NCBI GenBank assembly: GCA_035626395.1
Contig: DASPNR010000023.1
Coordinates: forward strand, 1 to 64,000
Direction: 5' to 3'
From: Candidatus Limnocylindrales bacterium
GTDB taxonomy: Bacteria; Desulfobacterota; Binatia; UBA1149; CAITLU01
DNA length: 64,000 nucleotides
This document shows, piece by piece, positions 10,900 through 19,156 of this stretch; position 1 is the stretch's first letter, and each line of letters starts with the position of its first letter. The translations under genes and the position numbers were made by a program. The notes beneath the pieces are model-generated. The model was given only the letters and a program-made list of their open reading frames with translations, did not search any database and was not told the DNA's origin.

Positions 10900-12228
10900 A
10901 TGCCGCACCCGCGCCTGTCCGCTTCCACCATGGCCGCCTACGGCGGACCGACGGTTGCTCTGTCGTTCCTGCTGTTCTTCGTCCTGTTCTACTTCCTCAA
11001 GTTCGCGACCGACGTGCTGCTGCTGCCGCCGGCGACCGTGGGGGCGCTGTTCGCCGTGGCCAAGCTCTGGGACGCGGCCAGCAATCCGCTCGTCGGCAAC
11101 TGGAGCGACGGTGCGCGTTCTTCGTGGGGACGGCGTCGGCCCTTCCTGCTGGCTGCCCTGCCGCTGCTGGCGCTGACGTTCGCGCTGCTGTGGCGACCGC
11201 CGGCGTCGATGGGGCCGCACATGACGACGCTGTGGGTCGGCGTGGGCCTCTTCGGCTTCTTCACGGCCTTTGCCATGTATGCCATTCCGCACGCCGCGCT
11301 CGGCGCCGAGCTCAGCACCGACTCGCACGAGCGCACGCGGCTGTTCGGCGTCAAGCAGATCAGCTTCACGCTGGGAATGCTGGTCGCGTTCGCGGCCATC
11401 CAGCAGGTGATGAACGCAGCAGACCCGCGCGCCGCCGCGGCCTGGCTGGCACTGCCGGCGGTGCTGGTGGCGGTGATCGTTCTGGCCATCACCCCGCTGG
11501 TCATTCCCGACGCAGCCAGACGCCGCACGCACGAGCAGAGCCTGCTGCAGGGTTTGCGGCACGTATGGCACGACGACGCGGCAAGGATGCTGCTGGTGGT
11601 CTGGTTCGTCGAGAATCTGGGCGTAGGCGCGGTGGGCACGATGGCTCCCTATATCGCGCAGTACGTGCTCGAGCGGCCCGACATCGTCGGCGTTCTGCCG
11701 GCCTCGTACGTGCTTGCGGGCGTGCTGGCCATTCCGGTCTGGGTCAGCGTCTCCCGCCGCTTCGGGACGCGCGACACGTGGATGGCCTCGATGCTGCTGG
11801 CAGCCGTATCGTTCGCGGGCATGACCTTCGTGGATGCGAACCGGCTTCCGCTCGTGTTCGTCCTGCTGGCGCTGGCGGGCTCCGCGATGGGCTGCGGCAG
11901 CGTGCTGTCGTCGTCGCTGATGGCCGACATCATCGACCGCGACGAGCAGCGCAGCGGTCATCGCCGCGAAGGGACCTACTACGCCGCGATGCTGTTCGCT
12001 CTCAAGATCGGCGGCTCGCTGGCGACCGCCGGCAGCGGCTTCCTTCTGGGCGCCGTCGATTTCGTTCCCAACGTCGAGCAGACCGACCGTAGCCTGGCCG
12101 GCATGCGCTTCCTCTTCGGCGGGATGCCGGCCGCCGGATATCTCGTCGGCGCCTTCCTGTTCCGGAAGTTTCCGTTGGGCCGTCGCTTGGCCGTCGCGCC
12201 TGAGCCGGCCCCGACGCCGGCGGCCTGA
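10900..12228 (+). CDS. MFS transporter, glycoside-pentoside-hexuronide (MelB-like) symporter
   Basis: About 442 residues with 12 predicted membrane helices. The loop DAASNPLVGNWSDGAR followed by WGRRRPFLLA is the GPH/MelB version of the MFS loop 2-3 motif (D-x-x-x-D/N-P-x-x-G-x-x-x-D, then RxGRRRP). An ALGAELSTDSHERTRLFG segment near residue 130 and DIIDRDEQRSGHRREGTYYA near residue 345 are also typical. A GTG at 10882 and an ATG at 10930 are alternative starts; ATG 10900 is a compromise because no strong ribosome-binding site decides it. Known relatives move sugars or glycosides with H+ or Na+. The substrate is not inferable here. Confidence 0.88.
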   Translation: MPHPRLSASTMAAYGGPTVALSFLLFFVLFYFLKFATDVLLLPPATVGALFAVAKLWDAASNPLVGNWSDGARSSWGRRRPFLLAALPLLALTFALLWRPPASMGPHMTTLWVGVGLFGFFTAFAMYAIPHAALGAELSTDSHERTRLFGVKQISFTLGMLVAFAAIQQVMNAADPRAAAAWLALPAVLVAVIVLAITPLVIPDAARRRTHEQSLLQGLRHVWHDDAARMLLVVWFVENLGVGAVGTMAPYIAQYVLERPDIVGVLPASYVLAGVLAIPVWVSVSRRFGTRDTWMASMLLAAVSFAGMTFVDANRLPLVFVLLALAGSAMGCGSVLSSSLMADIIDRDEQRSGHRREGTYYAAMLFALKIGGSLATAGSGFLLGAVDFVPNVEQTDRSLAGMRFLFGGMPAAGYLVGAFLFRKFPLGRRLAVAPEPAPTPAA

Positions 12229-12255
12229 GCCGCGCGCTGCCAATCGCCCGCCGCG

Positions 12256-12305
12256 CCGCACGAGTCTGCGCGCCGGTGCAAATGCCGGCGCCCGCTCGTG
12301 AGCGG
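12256..12305. terminator. Imperfect GC-rich hairpin between convergent genes
   Basis: An inner stem GCGCCGG/CCGGCGC with an 8-nt loop sits within an outer CACGAG/CTCGTG pairing. It lies between the MFS transporter stop (12228) and the convergent exported-protein stop (12332). The stem has mismatches and no T-tract, so this is a weak terminator call. Confidence 0.4.
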
Positions 12306-12331
12306 ATCGGCCCGCGCACCGGTGCACGCGA

Positions 12332-13651
12332 TCAGTCGAAGACGATCTCGTCGAAGCTGGCGGTGAAATCGACGGCGCCCGAATTGTCGTACGCCATCAT
12401 GCCCACCTGCAGCGTTGCCGCCAGGTCGGGACGACTGACCGAATGCAGCAGCGTCCAGCTCCCCGCGCCGATGTCGCGGTAGTGCATCGAGAATTGATTG
12501 CCGGCGCGCACCAGCCGAACCTCGCCGTCGAACCCGGCGATGGCCTGGAAGTCATAGTAGCTGCTCGAGTCGTCGGTGGTCTTGAACTCGTTCGCCATCG
12601 GGAAGGCGTAGGAGCCGGCGCCGATGGCCACGTGCACGAAGTTGCTGTTCAGCGGCGTCGAGGCCGGATCCCGCGCGAGCAGGCCGCCGAGCACGTACTG
12701 CGGGTCGGGACCTTCGGCGGCATTGCTGGTCTTGGCGGCGTGCAGCGGCGCGTGCACGTCGAAGTCTCCGGTGACCAGCTTGTAGACGAGCACGGACTCG
12801 GAGGTGTTGTACCAGTTCGAGGACTGGTTGATCTGGATGTGGAGCTGCCCGCCCGAGACGCTCACTGTGGCGATCTCCGGATGCAGGACGCTCCAGCTGT
12901 CGTCCAACGTCCCGCTCTCGAAATCATCGCCGGGACCGTCGGGCGGGAGCGACGTCGTCGTCGTGCTGGTCGTGGTGGTGGTCGACAGGATCAGCGCCAC
13001 GATCTCGTCGGTGTCGTCGCTGACGTCGGCGCGTACGCTGTCGACCGCGCCAGAGGTGATGCAGTCGGAGGGCTCGAACGATTCGGCTTTGGCAAAGGCT
13101 GCCGTCAGCTTGTCGTCGCACTTGCCGAAGACGAGGTCGGCGCCGCTGCGGACGTTCTTCTGATGGACCTTCAGGCGGCAGGCCGCGTACTTGCCCGCGG
13201 CCTTGAGCTGCAGCGACGCGCACAGGCTGGCCGTCGCCTCCGCGTCCGGTGCGATCGCAGCCGTCAGCGCCTGCGTTCGCTGCTGTCCGTCGGTTGCTGC
13301 CGCGGCCGCGTCGAACGCGCTGCTGCAATCACCCTGCGCGTCCGCCTTCGCCCAGCCCTTTTCCAACAGCTCCGTGCACTTGGGCTGCCCCGGCGTCTCG
13401 ATCGTGCCGCCGGCGCGCACGGCGGAGGCCTGCGCGGACGATACGCACGAGTAGTGCTTTCCAGCCGAAAGGATACGGACGGCGTCGCAGGCCTGCGCGT
13501 CCGCGACGTCGGCCTTCAGCATCGCGACGCCGATCAGGCTGGCGATGCCGACCCCGCGCATTGCTCGCGCCCGCAGCCCCGGACCATGCCATCGCTCCGC
13601 TTGCGGCTTCGCCTGGCGCTCCCGCGGCCCTTGCACCTCGTTCACTTGCAT
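12332..13651 (-). CDS. Exported protein: two four-cysteine helical modules, Thr-rich linker, LamG/DUF1349-like lectin domain
   Basis: 439 residues from the ATG at 13651, chosen because AGGGGGATCACG precedes it. A hydrophobic signal region lies near residues 31-50 (GVGIASLIGVAML). Two copies of a helical module follow: ACDAV...HYSC...PKC, and LCASL...YAACRLK...GKCDDK. In both, the first two cysteines are separated by 13 residues. Next comes a linker of Thr and Ser ending SLPPDG, then about 170 residues resembling a concanavalin-like DUF1349 fold (DDFESGTLDDSWSVL, IATVSVSGGQLHI, VLGGLLAR, MMAYDNSGAVDFTASFDEI). It is likely a secreted or surface carbohydrate-binding protein. Substrate and anchoring are unknown. 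Confidence 0.8.
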   Translation of the reverse strand: MQVNEVQGPRERQAKPQAERWHGPGLRARAMRGVGIASLIGVAMLKADVADAQACDAVRILSAGKHYSCVSSAQASAVRAGGTIETPGQPKCTELLEKGWAKADAQGDCSSAFDAAAAATDGQQRTQALTAAIAPDAEATASLCASLQLKAAGKYAACRLKVHQKNVRSGADLVFGKCDDKLTAAFAKAESFEPSDCITSGAVDSVRADVSDDTDEIVALILSTTTTTSTTTTSLPPDGPGDDFESGTLDDSWSVLHPEIATVSVSGGQLHIQINQSSNWYNTSESVLVYKLVTGDFDVHAPLHAAKTSNAAEGPDPQYVLGGLLARDPASTPLNSNFVHVAIGAGSYAFPMANEFKTTDDSSSYYDFQAIAGFDGEVRLVRAGNQFSMHYRDIGAGSWTLLHSVSRPDLAATLQVGMMAYDNSGAVDFTASFDEIVFD

Positions 13652-13876
13652 CGTGATCCCCCTGCGGATGGCACGGCATCCGTGATCGGAAACCATAGGC
13701 CACGCGCACGGGCCGCGGCAAGAGCCGACAGGCACGTCCGGCTGCGCCGGCGCGCTTTTCGTGATGAACGCGTGTTCAGGCGAACCGCGCCGGTCGGCGG
13801 GAACGCGACTGCCGTTCCACCGGTGCGCGCGGCCGACTCCGCCATCCCGATCCTCGCGAACGCGCGTCCGACGTGG

Positions 13877-14335
13877 CTACGACTTCTCGTCTTCGTCGGG
13901 CTTGCGGAACTGGTCGTGACAGCTCTTGCAGTTGCCGAACATCGCCTTGGATGCGGCGCCGACGTCGCCGCCGGAGCGGGCGGCCTCCGCGAGCTTGCCC
14001 GCCTTGTCCTCGAGATCCTTCATCGACGCCTCGAATTTCGGCCACTGCTCCCAGATCGCCGGCAGCGCGCGCGAGCTCTCGTGCGTGCTGCCTTCGGGAA
14101 ACAGCGGCAGCGCCTTGGCGGCATCTTCCTTGATCTTGTCGGCAGCGGCCGGCACCGGCGACAGATCCCCCGCCTTCATCGCGTCGCCGATGATCTTGGC
14201 GTTGCCGCCGATGCGCTCCATCAGCTCATGGCGATCGTGAATGGGCCCCGCGGGCAGCTTGCTGTCGGCGCCGTTGGCGACCGCCGCGGACATCAACGCG
14301 ATGGCAGCGAAGGAGAGTGCGATGCGTGCTTCCAT
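13877..14335 (-). CDS. Class II cytochrome c (cytochrome c'-like), exported
   Basis: 152 residues with a signal peptide (MEARIALSFAAIALMSAAV, cleavage near NGADS). Most of the chain is predicted helical, as in the four-helix-bundle cytochrome c' family, and the single heme site CKSCH is near the C-terminus (NCKSCHDQFRK), the hallmark of class II. Residues such as FPEGS and the R-rich DRHELMERIGG fit the family's first helices. It lies 27 bp downstream of the cytochrome c gene on the same strand, so the two are probably co-transcribed and act in periplasmic electron transfer or in gas or NO binding. The length suits the family. Confidence 0.9.
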   Translation of the reverse strand: MEARIALSFAAIALMSAAVANGADSKLPAGPIHDRHELMERIGGNAKIIGDAMKAGDLSPVPAAADKIKEDAAKALPLFPEGSTHESSRALPAIWEQWPKFEASMKDLEDKAGKLAEAARSGGDVGAASKAMFGNCKSCHDQFRKPDEDEKS

Positions 14336-14362
14336 TCTGTCCTCGTGGCCGGGAGGCCGGCG

Positions 14363-15256
14363 TCAGTCTTCCACTTCATGTCCGATCGGCGCCACGCTTC
14401 GCACGTACGCGGCGATGGCGCGGCGGTCGGCGTCGCTCATGTCCTTGTAGCCGGGACCGCCGCCGACGCCATCGACGACCTCCGCCATCGACCCCTGCAC
14501 GTTGTCGAAGTCCGGCAGCATGCCGAGCTCCAGCACTGCGGCGATGTCGGCCTCGTCCCAGTCGGCGATGCCCGTGGCATGGGGCGTGATGTTCGGGATG
14601 TCCTCGCCGCCGGGTCCATCGCTGGTGCCGGCCATGTACAGCGAGCGGTCGACGGCACCGAGCCAGGTACGCGGCGTGTGGCAGTCGGCGCAGAGCGAGA
14701 CGTTCTCGGCGAGATAGCGACCGCGCTCGACGCCCTCGGTCGGAGTGCTCGCGGCGGGCACGGCCGGCTCGGCCAGCAGCCACGCCCAGGCGCGGTAGGC
14801 CTGGCGCGCCAGCGGCAGCTCGTTTTCGTGCGGGCGATTGCGCCGTCGCACGGCCGGAAGCGTTCGCAGGTAGGCGATCAGATCGGCGGCGTCCTCATCG
14901 CTCATACCGGAATACCAGTAGTAGGGCATGACCGGCGCTTCGGCCGCGCCGCCGCGCAGAACGCCGCCGCGGATGGCGGCATCGATCTCCTGGTCGGTCC
15001 ACGCTCCGATGCCGGTCTCGGGATCGGGCGTGATGTTGGTGCCGTAGAAGGTGCCGAAGGGCGTCTCGATCTTCTTGCCGCCGGCGCCGACCGGTCCGCC
15101 AGCGAGCGTGTGGCAGCCGCAGCCGCCGGCCGCCGCGAACAGCTCGCGTCCGCGCTCGGCCGATGCCGCGTGTGCGGGCAGCTCGCCAGCGAACGTGGCG
15201 GCGGCGATGGCCGCCGTCGCGATCGCCAGGGACGGGGCGCGAAACAGGCAGGCCAT
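14363..15256 (-). CDS. Exported c-type cytochrome with two heme-like sites, the first non-canonical
   Basis: 297 residues with a signal sequence ending near PAHAAS. Two cytochrome c domains are arranged as in the diheme cytochrome subunits of membrane dehydrogenases. The second site is canonical: CADCH (SLCADCHTPRT) with a distal Met candidate in the LGMLPDFDN segment. The first reads GGCGCHTLAGG, that is C-x-C-H with one intervening residue rather than C-x-x-C-H; I checked this on the codons near 15105-15125. FGTFYGTNITPDPETGIG and MPYYWYSGMSDEDAADLIAYL are typical of this family. It shares a transcript with the cytochrome c' gene. No dehydrogenase partner is adjacent. Confidence 0.88.
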   Translation of the reverse strand: MACLFRAPSLAIATAAIAAATFAGELPAHAASAERGRELFAAAGGCGCHTLAGGPVGAGGKKIETPFGTFYGTNITPDPETGIGAWTDQEIDAAIRGGVLRGGAAEAPVMPYYWYSGMSDEDAADLIAYLRTLPAVRRRNRPHENELPLARQAYRAWAWLLAEPAVPAASTPTEGVERGRYLAENVSLCADCHTPRTWLGAVDRSLYMAGTSDGPGGEDIPNITPHATGIADWDEADIAAVLELGMLPDFDNVQGSMAEVVDGVGGGPGYKDMSDADRRAIAAYVRSVAPIGHEVED

Positions 15257-15310
15257 GGTCTTGCCAATACCCCGTCCCGGGCAGCTTGCGCCAGCCGGCC
15301 GTGCGGCGGG

Positions 15311-16207
15311 TCAGCTCCGTCGCGGTACGGTCTGGAATACGACCGAGCCCTCGGCCTCGCCGACCCTTTCGCCGTCCAGGTCGAGGTCGGCGGTCACGCC
15401 GAGCCAGGTGCGGCCCTTTTCGTCCCTTCGCCGCTCGCCGGTGCGCGCGACGTACGTAGCGCGGCCGTCCTGCACGGGCCGCACCCATCGGTACGTCATC
15501 TCCGCGAGCAGCATCGACTCGTCGTGATCGTCGGGAACACCGAGGCCCCGCGCGATCTTGCCGGCATCACCCAGCGCCTCCTCGGCCGCGCCCAGTAGCG
15601 AGCCGGGCATCTCCCTGCACACGCCGCGAATCTCGGTGTCGCTCCAGCCGAGCTCGTACGCCGGCAGGGCGAGACGCTGCGGAAGCGTCGCAAGGTAGTC
15701 GGCGATGCGGCGGTCGGCCTGCACGGTCGCCGCGGTCGCATCGGCGGCGTCGAACTGCGCCCGCGCCTGCACGGCGACCACCGGCGCCGCTGCACCCGGC
15801 AGCTGCCGGGACAGTTCGATGCCCACGGTGGTTGCGGGCGATGCATCGTCGACGGCTGCCGTCCAGCGGACCTCGCTCACTCCGTCGGCGACGTGCGGGC
15901 GCGTGCGCGGCTCGGCCACCCGAATCGCGCGACGGAAGCGAACGGCGATCTGGCGGATGGCCGGATCGGCGCTCCGCATGAGCATCGCGAGCGTCGCGCA
16001 GCGGCACGCGCACTCGGCCAGCAGAGCGCCCGACACGGCCGGCCATCGGTTTCCTTCGAGCACCGCCTCGGTCAGATCCAAGGTTCCGCCGCATCGGCCG
16101 CTCGAGTCGGACGCCCAAGCGAGCGACGGCACCGGAAGACCGAAAGGAAGCACGTCCCATTGTCCGGCGTGACGTCGCAGCTGCTCTTCGTAATCGGCAC
16201 GGGCCAT
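15311..16207 (-). CDS. Putative hotdog-fold protein (possible acyl-CoA thioesterase), unconfirmed
   Basis: 298 residues from the ATG at 16207 (MARADYEEQLRRH); the frame is open further upstream, but that part is Arg-rich and unlike a protein start. The chain looks like two related halves: DLTEAVLEGNRWPAVSGALLAE and VRFRRAIRVAEPRTRPH in the first, and MLLAEMTYRWVRPVQDGRATYVARTGERRRDEKGR-like strand patterns in the second. That pattern suits a double-hotdog protein of the TesB/MaoC type, but no catalytic residue is certain. It starts 98 bp after the end of the GTPase-operon gene, same strand, so read-through is possible. Treat the function as unknown. Confidence 0.55.
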   Translation of the reverse strand: MARADYEEQLRRHAGQWDVLPFGLPVPSLAWASDSSGRCGGTLDLTEAVLEGNRWPAVSGALLAECACRCATLAMLMRSADPAIRQIAVRFRRAIRVAEPRTRPHVADGVSEVRWTAAVDDASPATTVGIELSRQLPGAAAPVVAVQARAQFDAADATAATVQADRRIADYLATLPQRLALPAYELGWSDTEIRGVCREMPGSLLGAAEEALGDAGKIARGLGVPDDHDESMLLAEMTYRWVRPVQDGRATYVARTGERRRDEKGRTWLGVTADLDLDGERVGEAEGSVVFQTVPRRS

Positions 16208-16305
16208 GCGGCGTCTGTAGCGCTGGCTCGAAAAAGGGCAACAAGGGCTGTCGGAATGGCGCTGGTCCTGGCGCCGTGGCGACGCGGTAGGGAACGCCGA
16301 TGCGG

Positions 16306-17259
16306 TCAGGCGGCCACGCGCCTGGCCAGCAGCCACTGGAGCTCGGCCGGCTCCTTCTCCCGCCGGTCCACGGCCTCGCACAACGCTGCGATCTCGGCCA
16401 CTTCGGCTGGCGTGATGGAACCGCCCATCGCCGCGGCCACTCGCACGATCTCACCGGCGCGGCCTTCGTCCCACCAGCGCGCCACGAGCTGGAGCCAGGG
16501 CCGCAGCGGACTGGAAACATGGCGGCGCACGTCGGCAGCGGAGTAGCACGTGATGCCGTGCCCGCGCGTGGCGCGAAGCGTGTCGTGATCCATCTCATCG
16601 ACAACGGTGCACTCGATTTGCCGCATGCGGCTGAAGCGCAGGCCGCCGCTGCAGCTCATGCCGCGCCGCGCGGCAGCCGGGAGCATGTGCAGCGCCCAGA
16701 CCAGCGCCATTGCCGAGCTCTTGCCGGCGGCGGCCACGGCGGGCGCGCGCTCGTGCAGAAGCGACGCCAGACCTGCCAGGGTAGCGCCGTCCCAGCTCTT
16801 GGAGCTGCGCGCGTCGTCGTCGCGCCACATCTCCACCGTCACCGCCGGCACCACGCCGTCCGACCCCTTGCCCAGCGGCGGCAGGGTCGCCGCGGCACGG
16901 CAGAACGAATCGGGATGGGACGCCATGCGAAGGAACGAGGCCGGCTCACACACGAGGATGTCGGTCCAGACGCGCCCGCCGCCGCGCATCGTGTGCTCGG
17001 CACCGGCGTAACGCGCCAGCGAAATGCACACCCTGCCCGACTCCAGCGTGTACATCGCGATCGCCGCGGCCTGCGGCGCGCGGCTGCAAAGCGAATCGTG
17101 CGACGGCGAGCGCCGGATGATTTCGGCGCGTTCCTCCGAGCGCAGGCCCGCGCTGGCGGCAACGAGCCGATAGCCCTCCCCCGTCGCCGACGGCAGCGAG
17201 GTGAAGACTGCGCGCTCGCAGGAAACCTGGATGGGCGTCAGATCTTCGAGATCAGCCAC
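16306..17259 (-). CDS. GAP1-N2-like GTPase-associated protein
   Basis: 317 residues from a GTG at 17259, with GGAG 8-11 nt upstream. The first 60 residues read ERAVFTSLPSATGEGYRLV followed by AASAGL and, at about 48, SPSHDSLC. This is the N-terminal pattern of the GAP1-N2 (GTPase-associated protein 1) family as I remember it: a xVYTSxPxGxxxGYxLVAxSxGL strand-helix start and an xPSHxxL motif. The rest is a mixed alpha/beta region that I do not recognise. The start lies inside the last 22 nt of the GTPase gene, so the two are translationally coupled. In the family such proteins are linked to dedicated GTPases and thought to regulate or execute their effect. The role here is inferred from the fused context. 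Confidence 0.7.
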   Translation of the reverse strand: MADLEDLTPIQVSCERAVFTSLPSATGEGYRLVAASAGLRSEERAEIIRRSPSHDSLCSRAPQAAAIAMYTLESGRVCISLARYAGAEHTMRGGGRVWTDILVCEPASFLRMASHPDSFCRAAATLPPLGKGSDGVVPAVTVEMWRDDDARSSKSWDGATLAGLASLLHERAPAVAAAGKSSAMALVWALHMLPAAARRGMSCSGGLRFSRMRQIECTVVDEMDHDTLRATRGHGITCYSAADVRRHVSSPLRPWLQLVARWWDEGRAGEIVRVAAAMGGSITPAEVAEIAALCEAVDRREKEPAELQWLLARRVAA

Positions 17260-18146
17260 TCGAACGGCTCCAGCACTCCCTGGAGCGACGTGTGCAGAGG
17301 AACCGGCCGCACGTAATCACCGCCGTCCTCGTCCTTGCCGGTCGCATAGGCCAGGGATCCGACCGCGCTGCACGCGAAATATTCCACCGTCTCGAAGCGG
17401 CTCTCGCACAGGTTCCACAGGCGGTTGAGATTGGCCTGGACGAACTTGCGCGAATCGTCGAAGCACTCGGGACAGTGGTCGGACTTGCACAACACGACGG
17501 CGATCGGCGTGCGCACCCGCTGCTCGCGCTTGGTCTGAATGAGCGCGTCGATGTAGCTCATCATCTTGAGCGCGAAGAAGTCCGGGCGCGAGGCGCCGTT
17601 GGCCGCCAGCGCAGCATCGACCAGCAGCATCGCCCCCGACGATTTCTGCAGCAGGCTGCGAATGATGCGGAACGTGGAGGGGCTGGCGATCTCGGCCGCC
17701 AGGCTCTCGCCCGCCATGTCGGGCATCACCAGGTCGTACCACTTCGTCTTGCGGCCCTCGCCCTTGCGCGCCTGGTAGTAGGCCCAGTGCCAGCGGTCGG
17801 GCTCCATGGCGGTCTTGGGCGGAAACGCGCGGCCCGTCATGCTGGCCACCACGCTCTGCTGAAGATCGACGCTGTAGGCTCCCTTGGGAATCGCCTCGAA
17901 GCCCTTGGCACGCTGCGAGAGCATGTCGAGCAGGAACCCCAGATAGACGGTCTTGCCGACGTTGCTCTCGCCGAGGACGCTGATGATCTGGTGCTGGCGT
18001 CCCTGCGCGGCGGTATCCATCACCAGCGACATCGGCGCCGCGCACTCGCTGCACACCGCGGCGTCCGTTCCGTTGGGAGATTCACAGATCAGGCACGGGA
18101 TCTGCGGTTCGTCGTTGCCCATTCCGAATGCTGACATCATGGCCAT
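17238..18146 (-). CDS. P-loop GTPase with N-terminal zinc ribbon (double-GTPase/TRAFAC-like)
   Basis: 302 residues from the ATG at 18146 (AGGA about 10 nt upstream); in-frame ATGs at 18140 and 18137 are alternatives. A zinc ribbon has cysteines at 18, 21, 32 and 35 (CLIC, CSEC). The GTPase core follows: G1 GESNVGKT at 59-66, a G3-like DMAGES near 145 and a G4-like CKSD near 219 where Ras-type proteins have NKxD. Hydrophobic strands flank each motif. The order resembles the bacterial double-GTPase partners of GAP1-type proteins. It is 19 bp downstream of the FGE-fold gene and overlaps the GAP1-N2-like gene. Prediction: cytosolic switch of a multi-protein system. The trigger is unknown. Confidence 0.8.
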   Translation of the reverse strand: MAMMSAFGMGNDEPQIPCLICESPNGTDAAVCSECAAPMSLVMDTAAQGRQHQIISVLGESNVGKTVYLGFLLDMLSQRAKGFEAIPKGAYSVDLQQSVVASMTGRAFPPKTAMEPDRWHWAYYQARKGEGRKTKWYDLVMPDMAGESLAAEIASPSTFRIIRSLLQKSSGAMLLVDAALAANGASRPDFFALKMMSYIDALIQTKREQRVRTPIAVVLCKSDHCPECFDDSRKFVQANLNRLWNLCESRFETVEYFACSAVGSLAYATGKDEDGGDYVRPVPLHTSLQGVLEPFEWLISKI

Positions 18147-18165
18147 GATCGTTCGTCCTGTAGGC

Positions 18166-19131
18166 TCAGGCGCCGGGCTGGCCCGCGTCCAGGACGCAGC
18201 GGAAGCCGACGTTGTGTGTGCGGGACAGGCAGGCAAGCCCCGTCCGGAACGTGCTCGTGGCCTGGCAGGCGAAGTAGGTGTCGAAAGCGCCGCCGCGGAT
18301 GGCCTTCATCAGCATGTCGCCGATCAGCGGCACGCCATTGTCGTCGGTGAGATCGAGATCGGACGACGTCCACTCCCAGACGTTGCCGATGAGCTGCAGC
18401 ACGCCATTGGGCGCCGCGCCGTCGGAGAACGACGTCACGGGAGAGGTGGTGCCGAGCCCGGTCGCCCAGATGTTGCAACGCCTCGTGTCCAGTGCATCGC
18501 CCCACGGATAACGCCGGAAGACGTGCGCGGAGCTGCGGATGCGCCAGCTCGCCGCCATCTGCCATTCCGCTTCCGTCGGCAGACGAAATCCTGCCCAGCG
18601 CGCATACGTCTCGGCTTCGGCGCAGCAGATGCCTACGACGGGATGATCCGCCTTGGCGCGGTCGTGCTTGCCGCCGCGCCAGAAGCGCGGGCCGGGCTTG
18701 CCGGTCTGGTCGTGGAAGCTGATCAGATGCGGCCACAGCTCCTCGGACCACAGCTCGAGATCCTCATAGGCGCCGGCATCGACGAACTTCTGGTACTGCG
18801 CATTGGTCACGCACGTGCGCGAGAGCAGGAACGGCTCGGTCTCCAGATCGACTTCGGGGCAGCCGGGCACGTCCATCAGCGTCGTCGGCATCGAAACGAA
18901 CCCTTCGGGCACCAATGCGAAGCGGTCGTCGATGATGTCGAGAGCCTTCTGGAACAGCGTCTGGAAGTCGGGGTGACCGCGGAACTGGTCGCCCTTGGTC
19001 ACCACCAGCCCGTAGCGCTCCAACTGCATGTAGGAGCGCAGCGGGTCGGTTTCCTTGACGGCCGAGGCAGTGGAAGCGCGGCCGCCGCCGTCGGGCGATA
19101 GCGAGTCGTTGCGCCAGAACGCTTTCAACAT
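18166..19131 (-). CDS. FGE/SUMF-fold protein (formylglycine-generating enzyme family), probably not a sulfatase activator
   Basis: 321 residues from the ATG at 19131 (AAGGGG upstream; a GTG at 19140 is possible). From about residue 70 it carries the FGE-sulfatase fold: EPFLLSRTCVTNAQYQKFVD, GFRLPTEAEWQMAA, YPWGDAL, LQLIGNVWEWTSS, AIRGGAFDTYFACQ and HNVGFRC. FGE enzymes bind Cu with two cysteines just after the KGGS/RGGS strand. Here the stretch after RGG has only one Cys in that zone and Thr where the first is expected, so canonical activity is doubtful. No sulfatase is nearby. In GTPase- or NTPase-centred operons this fold recurs as a sensor or binding module. It lies between the coiled-coil gene (25 bp) and the GTPase gene (19 bp). 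Confidence 0.85.
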   Translation of the reverse strand: MLKAFWRNDSLSPDGGGRASTASAVKETDPLRSYMQLERYGLVVTKGDQFRGHPDFQTLFQKALDIIDDRFALVPEGFVSMPTTLMDVPGCPEVDLETEPFLLSRTCVTNAQYQKFVDAGAYEDLELWSEELWPHLISFHDQTGKPGPRFWRGGKHDRAKADHPVVGICCAEAETYARWAGFRLPTEAEWQMAASWRIRSSAHVFRRYPWGDALDTRRCNIWATGLGTTSPVTSFSDGAAPNGVLQLIGNVWEWTSSDLDLTDDNGVPLIGDMLMKAIRGGAFDTYFACQATSTFRTGLACLSRTHNVGFRCVLDAGQPGA

Positions 19132-19156
19132 AGGAGCCACCCCTTGATCCCGATCA

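Noticed and set aside
12443..15598. Plus-strand frame of about 1050 codons across the lectin-like and cytochrome genes
   Set aside because: It spans three real minus-strand genes with heme motifs and signal peptides; its translation is Arg/Val/Gly-rich and lacks any domain.
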